From the NCBI GenBank assembly GCA_013398295.1, contig VZSF01011130.1, positions 127,263 through 191,262 of the forward strand: a stretch of 64,000 nucleotides of DNA, read 5' to 3'. The DNA comes from Chionis minor (Eukaryota > Chordata > Aves > Charadriiformes > Chionididae). Shown one piece after another: positions 38,375 through 50,132 of the stretch; position 1 is the stretch's first letter, and the number at the start of each line of letters is the position of its first letter. The position numbers and the translations under genes are program-made. The notes below the pieces were generated by a model that ran no database searches, had not been told where the DNA came from, and worked only from the letters and a program-made list of their open reading frames with translations.

Positions 38375-40501
38375 AAAACAACTGCAGAGATAAAAATGCA
38401 GTGGGGAAGAGGGACTGAGGTTACACGAGACAAAGGATATTCTAAGGATCTTAAAATGGTTGCAATACACAAACCCACAATGACTAAATAGGTCCCAACA
38501 CAGCACAGTTTTCTGGTTTGTTTTTTTTCGTTCTGGTAAATCTCAGAGCGTTTCAAATGTTAGCTGACATAAGGATTGTCAGAAGCTCTGTTTTTTTCTC
38601 CTCTCTATGAAATTTAAACTCTGCAACATTTCTGCCAAGCTACTGCCAGTAGGAAGGTACTTTTATGAGAAGAAAATTGCTTGAATATGCTACTGGAGGA
38701 TTCACTTTCTCTGTAGCCCTACTTTTATTTAAATATCATAAAAAGCTCACAAAACCCAATTACTAGCAGCTCTGCAAAGTCCTCCTTTAGGTCACCTCTA
38801 AGATCTACTGCATTTTGTCCAGAGGGGTTTTAGTGCAAGGTCCATTTCTCTAGCTGGGAGAGGGTGACATTCCAGCTGTAGGTGGCAGCAACCCACAGCT
38901 CTTCCATTTCACGACCTCGTGGAAGATTAAAACCAGCCCAAACACACAGAACAGTGTTTCACTCAGATGCAGCAGAACAAAATATGGATAATAAGGCTTT
39001 TTCCCAGCCAAGGATCCCAACCTGGCAAAAAAAAGGAGATTTTGAAGCACCCATTTACTTAATTGTGATCTCTATTTTTTTAATTAATTGTACAAACCAA
39101 GTATTTTTCTTTACTTCAGTTTAGTGGGGCTTTTTTTGAGAAAAAGGCTGTTTTGCATACACAGACACTTGGACAGTGTATAATCAAGCATCTGCAGAAT
39201 AAAAAGATGAAATTTGACGTGAAAACAACCTTTGTCATTTCGTCTCCGATTTTATTTTTGTAAATTGGGGTAACCTGTGATGAGTGAACTCAGACTGCTC
39301 TAGGTATCCTTTGGGTTTAAGGCTAAGGCTGCAGTGCTCTTGTCTAAGGAACGTTAATCGTACGTGTACCAAGCCTCTAAGATGGGTAGAATTTGTGATC
39401 TGTGCCAAGGACTTGAGAAATACATGTATATTAACAAAGTTACTAAAAATGCATATTACCAAGACTAGCCTAAAGAAAATGGTTGCAAATTTAAACACCC
39501 AGGAGTTAGGAATGGCCCAATTCACACTGAAAAATCCCCACCCCAAAATATTGACAAAACCAAACTGATAACAAAATCATTATATATTCACACATACCAA
39601 TTTATCTATGCATACATTTATAGAATAATGCACATCTGTTTTTGCTACTACACAAATATTTATCCACAAAAAAGTGGATCAAATGTGAGGTTTTAATTAT
39701 ATTAATTCTAGGCAGAAAAAAATAAGATACATTCATTTCAATTAGCATTTTGTACACATTCTGCACCTAGCAAGATTAGTTCATACCCACTAATGCCATT
39801 TTGTTCATATTAAATCACAATGTTTTACCATCAAAGTAGGACAAACATCCTCTCATTTTAAAACTACGTATTATAACCCCACATCTGCTCCTAAATCATC
39901 AACCCAGCTTTAAAGACCTGCTTGAAAACAAACAAGCAACTGTCCATAAATAAAAAGAGTGTCCTGATATTGAATCCTGCTCCATCTCAGTATTGGCTTG
40001 CCTTGCAGTAGTTCATATGCAAAACATGCTCTCCTACAGATGGAATCCACTTGTCCTTGCTATTAAGCGAAACACAGCAGGACCCGGAGAGCATTTGCTG
40101 AAGCTGAAAACTGACTTTATAATTTAGCCTTGAATCTTGAGCTGGCATAACTATCACATTATAAATCTGGATGCTGAGTCTCAACACTTGTAAAGCGAAT
40201 AAAACAAACTTCTGATTGCTTTGTCTTTTTCATTGCAGTTTAAGCATACATACTAAAGCTAGCTTTCAACGTTAAAAACATCTTATGTTTGTCCACTCAA
40301 AAAATTTCAGTGCCTAACAATTAAATAGGTATCTACTAAGAGCGAAACAAGGACATTTTGTCTACTTTACTGTTTTTAGAAGCAGGGAAAATAGTAAGGA
40401 TACTCAAAGACTGCATTAGTTTTTAACACGTGAGTGGCTACATTTAACTTACTTTGAAAAGAGATGCAGGTTTACGCACCGCATTCTTGCTCCCTGCAAG
40501 G

Positions 40502-40537
40502 AATGTGTCACTGTTGTCCCTGCAACAGTGACACATT
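40502..40537. repeat. Perfect inverted repeat, 15-bp arms, 6-bp loop
   Basis: AATGTGTCACTGTTG (40502-40516), loop TCCCTG, then the exact reverse complement CAACAGTGACACATT (40523-40537). It could form a hairpin in RNA from either strand. Nothing around it resembles a terminal-inverted-repeat transposon. Confidence 0.92.
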
Positions 40538-43500
40538 AAGGAGCTGTTTTCCAAGGGGCAGTGTAAAGCCTGTCCCCCACTTCAACTCTGCTTCCAGGGT
40601 TCAAGTGAATCTTAAGAAGGCAAATTTCACCCTGGGGAAGATGAGGGTATAAGAATTGTATTGACAGAATCAAAAACTGAGAGAAAGCACCAGGAAAAGG
40701 AAATGGATTAAAACTCTGTTTCATGTAGTCTCCAGGCCGGTGGGTGGCATTTAGACCTTCTGCCTAATTGACAGGTTTGGTATTAGTCACCGGAAAGATT
40801 TTTTTAGGATACTGTCTTTTGGATAAAAGGAGAATAAGGTTGTATCAGGCATGAACTGAGGGAAAAGAAATGTCATCAAATTATCAGCTATAAGCGTATC
40901 ATATAATTCAGAGTAAAAGCACCTTATGGACTGTGTGTCTGGGGGAGCAGAAGGGGACATTCCTTCAGCAACTTTTCACCTTAACTTCTCCATGAAAACT
41001 GCTTGGGGGAAAGCTAAAAAAAAAAAGGTAAAAAAAAGCTAGCCACCTTTACAACATACAATTTATTTGTTAATGACTCTTAACTCCAAATGGTTTTCAG
41101 TCCAATTTACCCTAGACTTTTCTAAATATTTTATTCTCTCTAGATAGTGACTCTGATCCATGTAACAATATCATGAATACTAATGAATGCCAAGAAAAAA
41201 AAATCTAGATTACATAAAATGATAATATGATGAAAACAAGCATAGCTTGAATTCTGGGATTTAAATCAATCTCTGAATATTTTGGTAAGGTGTGAAGTCC
41301 ATAATTAATCCCTGAAAGTATCCAGGAAAGAGCTTAAATCTGGGTTAAGGAACTACTGCGCTTCATGTCCAGCCTAGAAATATATTGCACTGTTTCTGAA
41401 AATGGTTTACAGAATGGAAAGGTGGGTGAATGATTGGGTGAGTCTGACAACTGAAGTATAATGAAACTATACTATCATATTATATCCTACTACAAAAAAG
41501 AATATTCTGGATATTCTTCGGCCTACAGATAGTAGCAGTCTTCATGTTTTACTTGAAGACTTGTGTTCAAAATGCTAACTGTTTATAACTCAAAACCCCT
41601 TGCTGTTGAGAAGAATTGGTTTAGGTTGAAGATTCTGTTATTGATGCTGTATCATTTTCTAGCATATTTCTGTGTATTTTACAGTGATCTTCCTTTGGCT
41701 TTTCCAGACCCCTGATCTGAAAAATTCTGAAGAAAATAAATTAAAGCTGTGAATAGTTGCAGGGCTGAGACTGTCATCAGGAAAAATAGAAAAAAATGTT
41801 TATTTACAGGACAACATTCCTTCATCTTCAACAAACACTGTGCATTATATTTCATTAATAGTATTCACTCCCAGTGTACTCCAGTTCCCATGTCTGTTGG
41901 GGATTTTACCTATTTTCTCGGTGTCCTCATCTTTACAACTGTGGGGAGATACAAAATAAATGCCATTGCTCTTAGCACCCTCACCGACAATGTATTATAA
42001 AACTCCATAGTATAATGAAGACAACTACGAACAAAGGAACAATACATACAGCTCAACTACAGCCACCATATAAATTGTTTGAGTGTATATACATGTACGT
42101 GTTTGTACCGCTGTTCCCATACAGATGTTTAACTCAAACTTCACTAATTCCTGATTGCAGCAAAGACAATGGCATGGTAACTAAGTTAAGAAACTTCATA
42201 TCCTGTTAGCAGCTTTGAAGACTGTTTGGAAACAGAAAAGAGATGTCATGACCAGAGCTTCTGGAACTGAAGGCTTATATACCCCCCTGCAATCTTGAGA
42301 AAATTTGTAGGGGAATGGAGAAAGAGATCGTTAATGTAAATAACAGTGCTGCACAGAGGAGTTCTTATAACTGGCAGTTTCAATGACTGGTTAAAACAAA
42401 ACTCCTCACGCTGAGTGACTGTTTTCTATCTGGGACTTTTCACCTTGGGGGGATTCCTGAGACGCTCTCCCACTGGACTTTTTCAGAACTTGATCTCATT
42501 TCTATTACAACCTATTCAGACATGAGTGTGAAAAACTGCTAGCCCTTCTGTATTCTTTCCTGTACGTAGCAAAGGAAAGTATCCATGAAAGTACTTTATA
42601 TGTTAATATATATTGAAGTGGTCCAGGTACAGAAATGAGTGGGATGTCCAAAACCTCATATGACCATTTCATATGGCCCACTTCAAATGTCACAACCAAA
42701 TTAGAAGATGATAAGAAGAACCAGCATGGTCAGTCTTCTATGTAGCTTCTCGACAGAGCAACGAAATGTTTTCTTAGCTGTTTGTAAAACTCCTTACTGA
42801 GGCAATGTCAGAAGAAATCTAGTGCATACAGTGACCTCAAAGTCAAGTGAATTTTCCAAAGCATGTAATAAGGCTAAACTGATGGGCACACTGAGAAAGT
42901 GACCTGAATACAACACCCCTTACTCAACACTCATGCCTTGTGGAGTAACACATGCCTTGAATCCCCTGATCCTCTAAATCATAATTCCTAAGTACTATCA
43001 GATTTTGAAGCAGAGAAGCAGCAATACCAGCTGTATTCTTACAACCACACAAAGAGCATACTTTAACTGGGTATGACTAATAAGTTTGGTAATAATGCGA
43101 ACACAGCTAATCAAAAGAGTAGTATGTCCCTAAAGAAAACATTAAGCCATTTAAAGCTACGCAGGACTTTATTTAGTAATACAATATTCTAGATAGGTAA
43201 CTGAACAGTATTGATACTGAATAATAGATGAACAAGACAGATAATAGATAATTATTACCGAAAATAATGACATCACCTTTCAAGGTGCTGCTGTGAAATT
43301 GTTTTTATTGTTACACAACTAGCCTACAGCAATGTTAGATGGCTCCAGGGATTATGGAAGATGCCAAGGGATCCATATTAGGCCCTGTGCTGACCTCTTC
43401 TACTATGATTTGAGGTAATCTCAGGAGGGTCCTGGTGAAGGACAAATGGATTTTTGTGATTCTAGGGTTCTTTTATCTTCATATCTCCTAAGATATTGTA

Positions 43501-44964
43501 GGCTACAGAGAATTAGTCTTCAAGATTAGTTGTTTCATATGTATTTTTGTCCAAGACAGTCTTTTTTGAAGAGGAATGCACTAATTCTCTAGCAAGACAC
43601 CAGGTAATTCTTAAATCTCCGGATTCTTTATGAATAACATATTGATCTTCTATGCTCCTCTTCCCTTAAGAGAAATAACACAACTTCAATAGGTTTGGCT
43701 AGCTAAAAGAAGCCTAATCTAAATGCATTATGTGAACGCACACACAGCATGAAATTCCTATGCCTATGTGGGTACCACTCTTTGTATTTATCTGTACACA
43801 GGACCACAAAGTTGTCTGGTTCTACTAATTCCAAAAAACAAGGCTTACTGGTAAAAAAACCCCCTCGTTTCCTATCTTTCTAAAAAGCAAACTTAAATAA
43901 ATGCTGTTACTGAAAAAGAAATAAAATAACCCAACTTTGGTGACATGGGTGAATTGTGTGATGCCCCAGCATACAGAAAACAGACAGTTTCTGAAATACG
44001 ATTTAAAATATGGCTTTTCTATTCATAGCTGTAAAGGTACCATCCAATGAGACCTATATATCTAGGAAGGTATTTCTTACATTTTCAGGGGATGGAAATC
44101 AAAAAATTACATCCCTTGTGTATTTTTGGTGATTACGGCATTCATGGTGGTTGAAATCTGAAGAGAAGTGTCTCTCTGTTGAAAGTTATTGCTAATTGTG
44201 TTTGATTTTTTAGTTTTGGTTAATTGATTAACATTAATGGACCCATCTGCTGCACCAAGACATGGGGAACAACAACAGTAAGAATAATCACTGTCAGAAT
44301 AGTTTAAGACACTGAAAACATAATTGTTTGTGGGAGCAATTAACTTTGAGATTGTACACTGCACTATAAAACCTAAACTTGTCTATGTTTACATTTTCTT
44401 GAGTCTTCATGCAATTTAAAACAAATGTATTAATCAACTACTACTAGTATAGTGTCTGACATAATTGTCAAATCACTGGTGAAGTAATTTTATGAGTTTA
44501 TTTCCCACATACAGATGTGTCTTCTTAATTAACACTAAGCTTGGCTTGCAACATCTGGCTCATATGATCAGTGGGCCACACAGAATATTAAGAGCTTCCT
44601 AGGTTAATCTTTCCATGCCCTTTTCAAACACATACTTTCAAATCCAATGAGTTTTGAATTCACAAAATTAGTCATAGAACTATATAACACTCAAACCCTA
44701 AATTTACTGAATAGTTGTCATTTTTTTCCCTCTGAAATTAACCAGTCTTTTCAATTCTACATTAGCATGGATTAAAAGTGCAGTAAAAGAGCTAGTGAAC
44801 TTGCAAAAGTGCTTCTAAAAGCAATAGAGCATTTACATACTTTGTTTTTAAAAGTAATAAAATAATTGCTATGTAAAGAATTAGAAATTTAGGTTTTTAC
44901 TGAATCACTCATCTGATACAGCATATGTTTAAATACTGTTGAAACAGAATGGCTTTTGTCCTAT

Positions 44965-45504
44965 TGTGCTGGTTTTGGCTGGGATAGAGTTAATTTTCTT
45001 CATAGTAGCTAATATGGGGCTATGTTTTGGATTTGTGCTGAAAACACTGTTGGTAATACAGGGACGTTTTCATTATTGCTGAGCAGTCATGGCCTTTGCT
45101 GCTTCTCGCACCACCCACCCCAGGCTGGGGGTGCACAAGAAGCTGTGAGGGGACACATCCCACACCATGTGACATTATGCTCAGTAATCAAAAGCTGGGG
45201 GAAGAAGGAAGGGCGGGATGTTCCGAGTTACGGCATTTGTCTTCCCAGGTAACCATTACATGTGATGGAGCCCTGCTTTCCTGGAGATGGCTGAACACCT
45301 GCCTGCTGATGGGAAGCAGTGAATGAATTCATTATTTTGCCTTCCTTGTGTACATAGCTTTTGCTTTACCTGTTAAACTGTCTTTATCTCAGTCTACAAG
45401 CTTTCTCATTTCTACCCTTCTGATTCTCTCCCCCATCTCAACTAGGGGGAAGCAAGTGAGTAGCTGTGTGGTACTTACTTGGCAGCTATTGTTAAACCAT
45501 GACA
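44965..45504 (+). mobile_element. Solo LTR of an avian endogenous retrovirus (same family as 13551-14058)
   Basis: Starts TGTGCTGGTTTTGGCTGGGA and ends GTTAAACCATGACA, so it has TG...CA ends. It is flanked by CCTAT (44960-44964) and CCTGT (45505-45509), a 5-bp target duplication with one change. It shares GAGTTAATTTTC, TGTTTTGGATTTGTG and CTGTCTTTATCTC with the 13551 copy. The two copies have lost different internal segments: the block GACAGCTGACCTGAACTGG of the other copy is absent here. No internal viral genes. Confidence 0.85.
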
Positions 45505-45659
45505 CCTGTAAATAGATTTTTTTTAGTCAAAATGTAAATCTAAATAGCACTTTTTTCGAAATGAAAGTGGAGCAGATCTTAACTTTAAAAGAATGAAAAT
45601 AACTAGAGACTTCCGGTTCCACAGTGTGATTCATTCAGTAGTTCCACAGCAAAGTGGTG

Positions 45660-45975
45660 ACTGTGGAGCCTGTCCCCATCAACATGGCCCTGCCTGGCCA
45701 TCTTGGGGCTGTGTCTGATGCTGGTTCCCCTCACTGGGCTTGATCCTGATTCCCCACCAGTGGACCGATGTCCCAGCCCAGCCTCAGCCCACCACTATCC
45801 CCAGGGTAGTGCCCAGTGCATGGGGCTGGGGCTGCCCCGGTGCTGCTGGCTGCCCTGCTCCCGGCTGGGGCAGTGGGACAGGACCTGCCAGGTCCTGCCC
45901 TGACAGACCCCCGGGGAACCCCTGATGCAACCAGTGACCAGACCACAGGGAGCTGCTGACCCCTGCTGCAGCCTG
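45660..45975. other. GC-rich island of unknown origin
   Basis: A GC-rich block just 3' of the solo LTR, with overlapping open frames on both strands that I attribute to composition. It contains the inverted repeat CAGGACCT/AGGTCCTG near 45880-45900. No similarity recognised to the 34.5-kb island or to the LTRs. Confidence 0.5.
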
Positions 45976-47878
45976 GTATTTTGTATCTGAAAACTAGGCA
46001 CATACTAATCCCTGTCTCTTACTGCCAAAAATACAAAACCCCCATTTTTTCTGTCAAATAAATTTCTTCTGCATAATTATTGTAATTAATAGGATGAACA
46101 CAATAGGATTTTTGTACTGTGATGATGAGAAAAAGAAAGTAACTTTAAGAACAACTGTTAAAAACGTTTCTTATGAAACACACCTGCCTATGCCCAGCAG
46201 TATGTGTTGACAAGCTCCAGTGTTCATTGTAAAACATGGCTGAAATGGTTGTTCAGAAGCAAAAGCTCTAATTAGTTGCCAAGCACCTGAGGAATAACAT
46301 GCAATGAAAAAAATCTTTGTTTTGCCACTAAACAGTGTAACTGAAACAACTGGCAAAAATCTTAAACAATTCTATAATAGTTTTATATGAATCGTCAAAC
46401 TGTTTGTTTCAACTGAATTTTTTTAAAAAATACAACTAAGCTTTTTTACAGTAATAAATTAACCATTAATGGTGTAGATGGCAATATTTTTAACACTATC
46501 TATTATTTATGGCTCTCATTGGCTGCAGTCTCATGAAATCCTTATCTGAAGATAATACAGGATAGTCCACACGCACCACTTGAACACTGTAACTGAAGCC
46601 GGGAAATTTTTCCCCATAAACTACACACAAAATGTCCACCTCTGGCTTTTCAGTTGTCCTGCTCCACTCATGACATGGTGTGTACCAAGCTGATGTGACA
46701 GACTGATAACCAAATAATTAATCAAATAGTTGCTAGGATAAAGCATGTACTAAATTAAAGTGGAGTGAGGGGAGAAACTCCTGTCTTTCTGCTACAAGAG
46801 GTACCAAAGGATGTTTGTCACAAAAGCACTGCAGGAAGAAGGTGACAACAAGCCCAACACACTTAAAAAGGGTCCATTTACTGAATACAGTTTGCTACAG
46901 TATGCGTATTTACTAAGCAGATTCCTAGTATTAGTAGACAGTACCTGGGAAGAAGTACAGGAAGAGTCTATAGGATAGAATTTCTGATAATTCCTTTCAG
47001 GAGATGCTTCACCCACTGAAGCACAGGAATTAGGTCTTAAGACAACAGGTTCAGAGGAACAAACTTTACAGAGTGCTCGGGTTCAGATGAAAGATGTTCT
47101 GGAGCCAGACCTGCTAAGGCTGATCAGGATATATACAAGTCATTGCTTTCTGTTATCTCCTCAATTTGCTAAAATCTGTGGAAAATAGAATTGGTATACA
47201 GCAAACCAAAGCATTGCCCAAAGAGATTTCTGACCCTGGCATTCTGTCAGGCAGAGTCTGTGTAAAACACCTGCCAGTATTCCTGAAAAATGGCTGCTAG
47301 CACAGGCAAATTTACATCCCGACTTGCCACCCTGTTTACATCCTCTACAAAGAAATTGGTGCAGATAGGCAGATGACTTATCAAGAAGTGAGTCTTTTAG
47401 ATCCGTCACGCTTCTCAGCAAAACAGAAGTGATTTGGTTGATTACGTGTTATACAGTGATGGAGCAGTCTGTTCTCACATGTATGTTTAACTCTCCAGGA
47501 AAGAGGAAGTTGCACACACGGTGGCAAAATGAAGCTTCAGAACTTTGGGATGCAGAATTTGCTCCTTTAAAGACCACTGCTTAGTAACCTATCCAAGTGA
47601 GACCTCCAAATCCTGAGAGGTAATCTGTTGTGATAATTTTTGTTGGCAGTCTTGACAGCTAGGAGGAATGATCAGTCTCTGAAAAAGCAAATTCTATTCT
47701 GCCAAGTGAACGGTATGAAACCAGAGCTGCAGAACTCAGAAGTGAAATGTTGCATCTAGATCTTCCTAGCAAGGCGAAGCCTACTGAATATGGACAGTTT
47801 GTGAGGAATGTATGTACGTACATACAAAAACCAGCAAACCAGGTGAGAAGAAAGAGAAAGAATGACCTACCTTGACAC
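45976..47878. other. Non-coding stretch
   Basis: No gene or element recognised. Ends shortly after an 18-bp palindrome. Confidence 0.5.
47809..47826. repeat. 18-bp perfect palindrome
   Basis: TGTATGTACGTACATACA, self-complementary over its whole length; a purine-pyrimidine alternating core. Confidence 0.92.
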
Positions 47879-48274
47879 ACTCTCTCTTTCTAGTGCAGCC
47901 CAGGATGCTGTTGGCTTTCTTTGTCACTAGGGCACATTGCTGAGTCATGGGCAACTAGTTGTCCACCAGAACTGGCAAGTCTTTTTCTGCAAAGCTGCTT
48001 TCCAGCCAATCAGTCCCCAGTGTATACTGATGTCTGTTCAGTGATCTCCCCTCACCCATCAAGCCAGCCATCTCATTGTGGAAGGCTATCAGGTTGGTTA
48101 AGCACAATTTCCCCATCTTAAATCCATGGTGACCACTCCCAACCACTTTCTTGTCCTTCCTGTGTTTGTTTCAGAACAATTTGCTCCATTAACTTCCCAC
48201 AGATCAAGGTGAGGCTAACCATCCTATAGTTCCTCAGATCCTCCTTCTTGCCCTTCCTGAAGGTAGTCTTCTAG
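47879..48274. repeat. Duplicated block, first partial copy (left contig end)
   Basis: Matches 50134-50529 at a constant offset of 2255 with no difference that I see. Its last part (48058-48274) is repeated at once at 48293-48509. After 48274 come 17 unrelated bases (48275-48291) and an N at 48292. This is the pattern of a contig end that overlaps the next contig but was not merged. Confidence 0.9.
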
Positions 48275-49165
48275 GTGTTTTTCTCCTATATNATCAAGCC
48301 AGCCATCTCATTGTGGAAGGCTATCAGGTTGGTTAAGCACAATTTCCCCATCTTAAATCCATGGTGACCACTCCCAACCACTTTCTTGTCCTTCCTGTGT
48401 TTGTTTCAGAACAATTTGCTCCATTAACTTCCCACAGATCAAGGTGAGGCTAACCATCCTATAGTTCCTCAGATCCTCCTTCTTGCCCTTCCTGAAGGTA
48501 GTCTTCTAGTTCTCAGGAACCTCTCCCAATCACCTTGATCTTTCAGAGATTATCAGGATTGATCTTGCTATGACATCAGATAGCTCCCTCAGCACTCATA
48601 TGAATCCCATCAAGTCCCCTGGACTTATATGTGTCTAGTTGTTTTAAATGTTCCCTGACATAATCTTCCTCCATCAAGGGTAAATCTTCCTTGCTCCAGA
48701 CTTTGTCCCACAAGTCTGAGATGAATAGGATTCCTGAAGGCCAGCCTTATCAATAAAGACGGAGGTGAAGGAGGCACTGAGTATTTCAGTCTTTTCTGGA
48801 TCCTTTGTCACCAGAACACCTGTCCCAATCAGCAGCAAGCCCACATTTTCCAAAGTCTTCCTTTTACTGCTGATGTACTTGTGGAAGCATTTGGGCTTGC
48901 CTTGCAAGTCCCCTGTGAGATTAATCTCCAGATGGGCTTTGGCTTTCCTAACCTCATATCTGCATATTTGGACATTTTCTCTGTATTCCTCCCAGGGCAC
49001 CTGGCCATGCTTCTACCTCTAGTATGGTATCCTTTGATGCTTGAATTTTGTCAGGAGCATGTTGTTCATCCATAGAGGCTTCCTGCCACTTGATTTCCTG
49101 TTCATTGGAATGGATAATTCTTGGTCTTGGAGGAGATGATCCCTGCAAATCAGTTGACTGCTGTA
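47890..49165 (-). mobile_element. CR1 LINE with RT catalytic core deleted (crosses a gap)
   Basis: On the minus strand it runs from the endonuclease-RT linker (DHLLQDQELSIPMNRKSSG near 49150, then EEYRENVQICRYEVRKAKAHLE and FHKYISSKRKTLENVG) to the RT start (GHHGFKMGKLCLTNLIAFH). It then jumps from the DEGR-type residues (GLMGEGRS) directly to YTLGTDWLESSFAEKDL near 48020-48050. The part with SKAFD, GVPQG and FADD is missing, so this copy carries an internal deletion. The single N at 48292 and the repeated 217 bp on either side of it lie inside the element; see the duplication entries. Confidence 0.88.
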
Positions 49166-50132
49166 GAAAATAATGAAAACCATGCTTCTGCAGAGCTGCT
49201 TATCCCTGGTTTGCACATGCACAGTCTTCCATGACTCCTCTGGACAGAAGAGCAGTGGCCCATTTCAGAACAAAAGCATTTCTGAAAAGAGCTGAGGCCA
49301 GGAGTTGGAAAGCAGAAAGGCCGGAAACAAATCCAATGGTCATGAATTATTCAGGACCCAAGCTTTAAATGAAACAGTATTCCATAGTGGTAGATGACAG
49401 GCCAATAAGCAGAATGACAGAGATATAGCAAGGAACAACAGAGGAAAAATAGACTCATTACTCCTAAGTGCACCCTGAGTTTTACCAGTCTGGTAGGCAA
49501 ATTGTATGTGTTTTCATAAAGTTGTCTTGTTCTCATTTGTGCTCTAGTCAAACAAGGCCTACAGATCAAAAACTTGTTTGGTGTTCTTTGTGTGCTCACA
49601 TCAGTCCAAGACAGGCAGAGAAGCACCTCAAAACTTTGATTCAAGGTCTCCTCAACCTAACAAACACATCGGTGCAGAGCTTCAAAAGAACTTTAGACTA
49701 TGTTCTGTTCAGCATTTGCCTTGAAGCTGAAGTACAATTTTTAAAATAGACGTGGCAGCTACTTTACAAGTTCTATCAATTTAAACAGAAATGTGGTTCC
49801 TAAATGCTGAGTGACTTAGACAATGATCAAGTCACTATGGATTAAACAGTTACTGTGCTCCAATTGAACCATCATTCAACTGAACCATCATCCTCTGTGC
49901 TTTTAGCCCATGTCTCTTTTGAACTCCATTTCCTCTTTCAGCATGATGCACTTTAACTTTCAAAGGTTCTTCGACAATGCTTCTTCACACGTGCTGAAAG
50001 TGTTGACTTACTTGTTAATGTTTTCATGGCATGATGATGAAAGCCTATGCTGTGTACCCAGGAGCACACCATGAAGATGGGTGAGAGGGTACAAGTCCTA
50101 GTAAGATAAAGAGTTGTCAGAAAGAAGAATGC
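48293..50132. repeat. Duplicated block, middle copy between two single-N gaps
   Basis: 1,840 bp that align without any indel to 50313-52152 (offset 2020). I see three substitutions: 48594 A/C, 48606 C/A and 49483 T/C against the other copy. The block starts right after the N at 48292 and ends right before the N at 50133, so the whole contig is contained in the following one. Best explained as an allelic contig placed in tandem by the assembler. Confidence 0.92.

Larger units (their letters stand above)
34871..44964. other. Long non-coding stretch free of recognised elements
   Basis: Ten kilobases of AT-rich sequence in which I recognise no LINE, LTR or exon. Local features listed separately: a 15-bp tandem repeat, a T/C-rich tract and a strong hairpin. 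A weaker CTCF-like site (12 of 14 positions) is at 38875-38888. Confidence 0.5.

Noticed and set aside
40440..40530. Minus-strand donor-like site next to the 40502 hairpin
   Set aside because: The adjoining frames are interrupted and no domain is visible.
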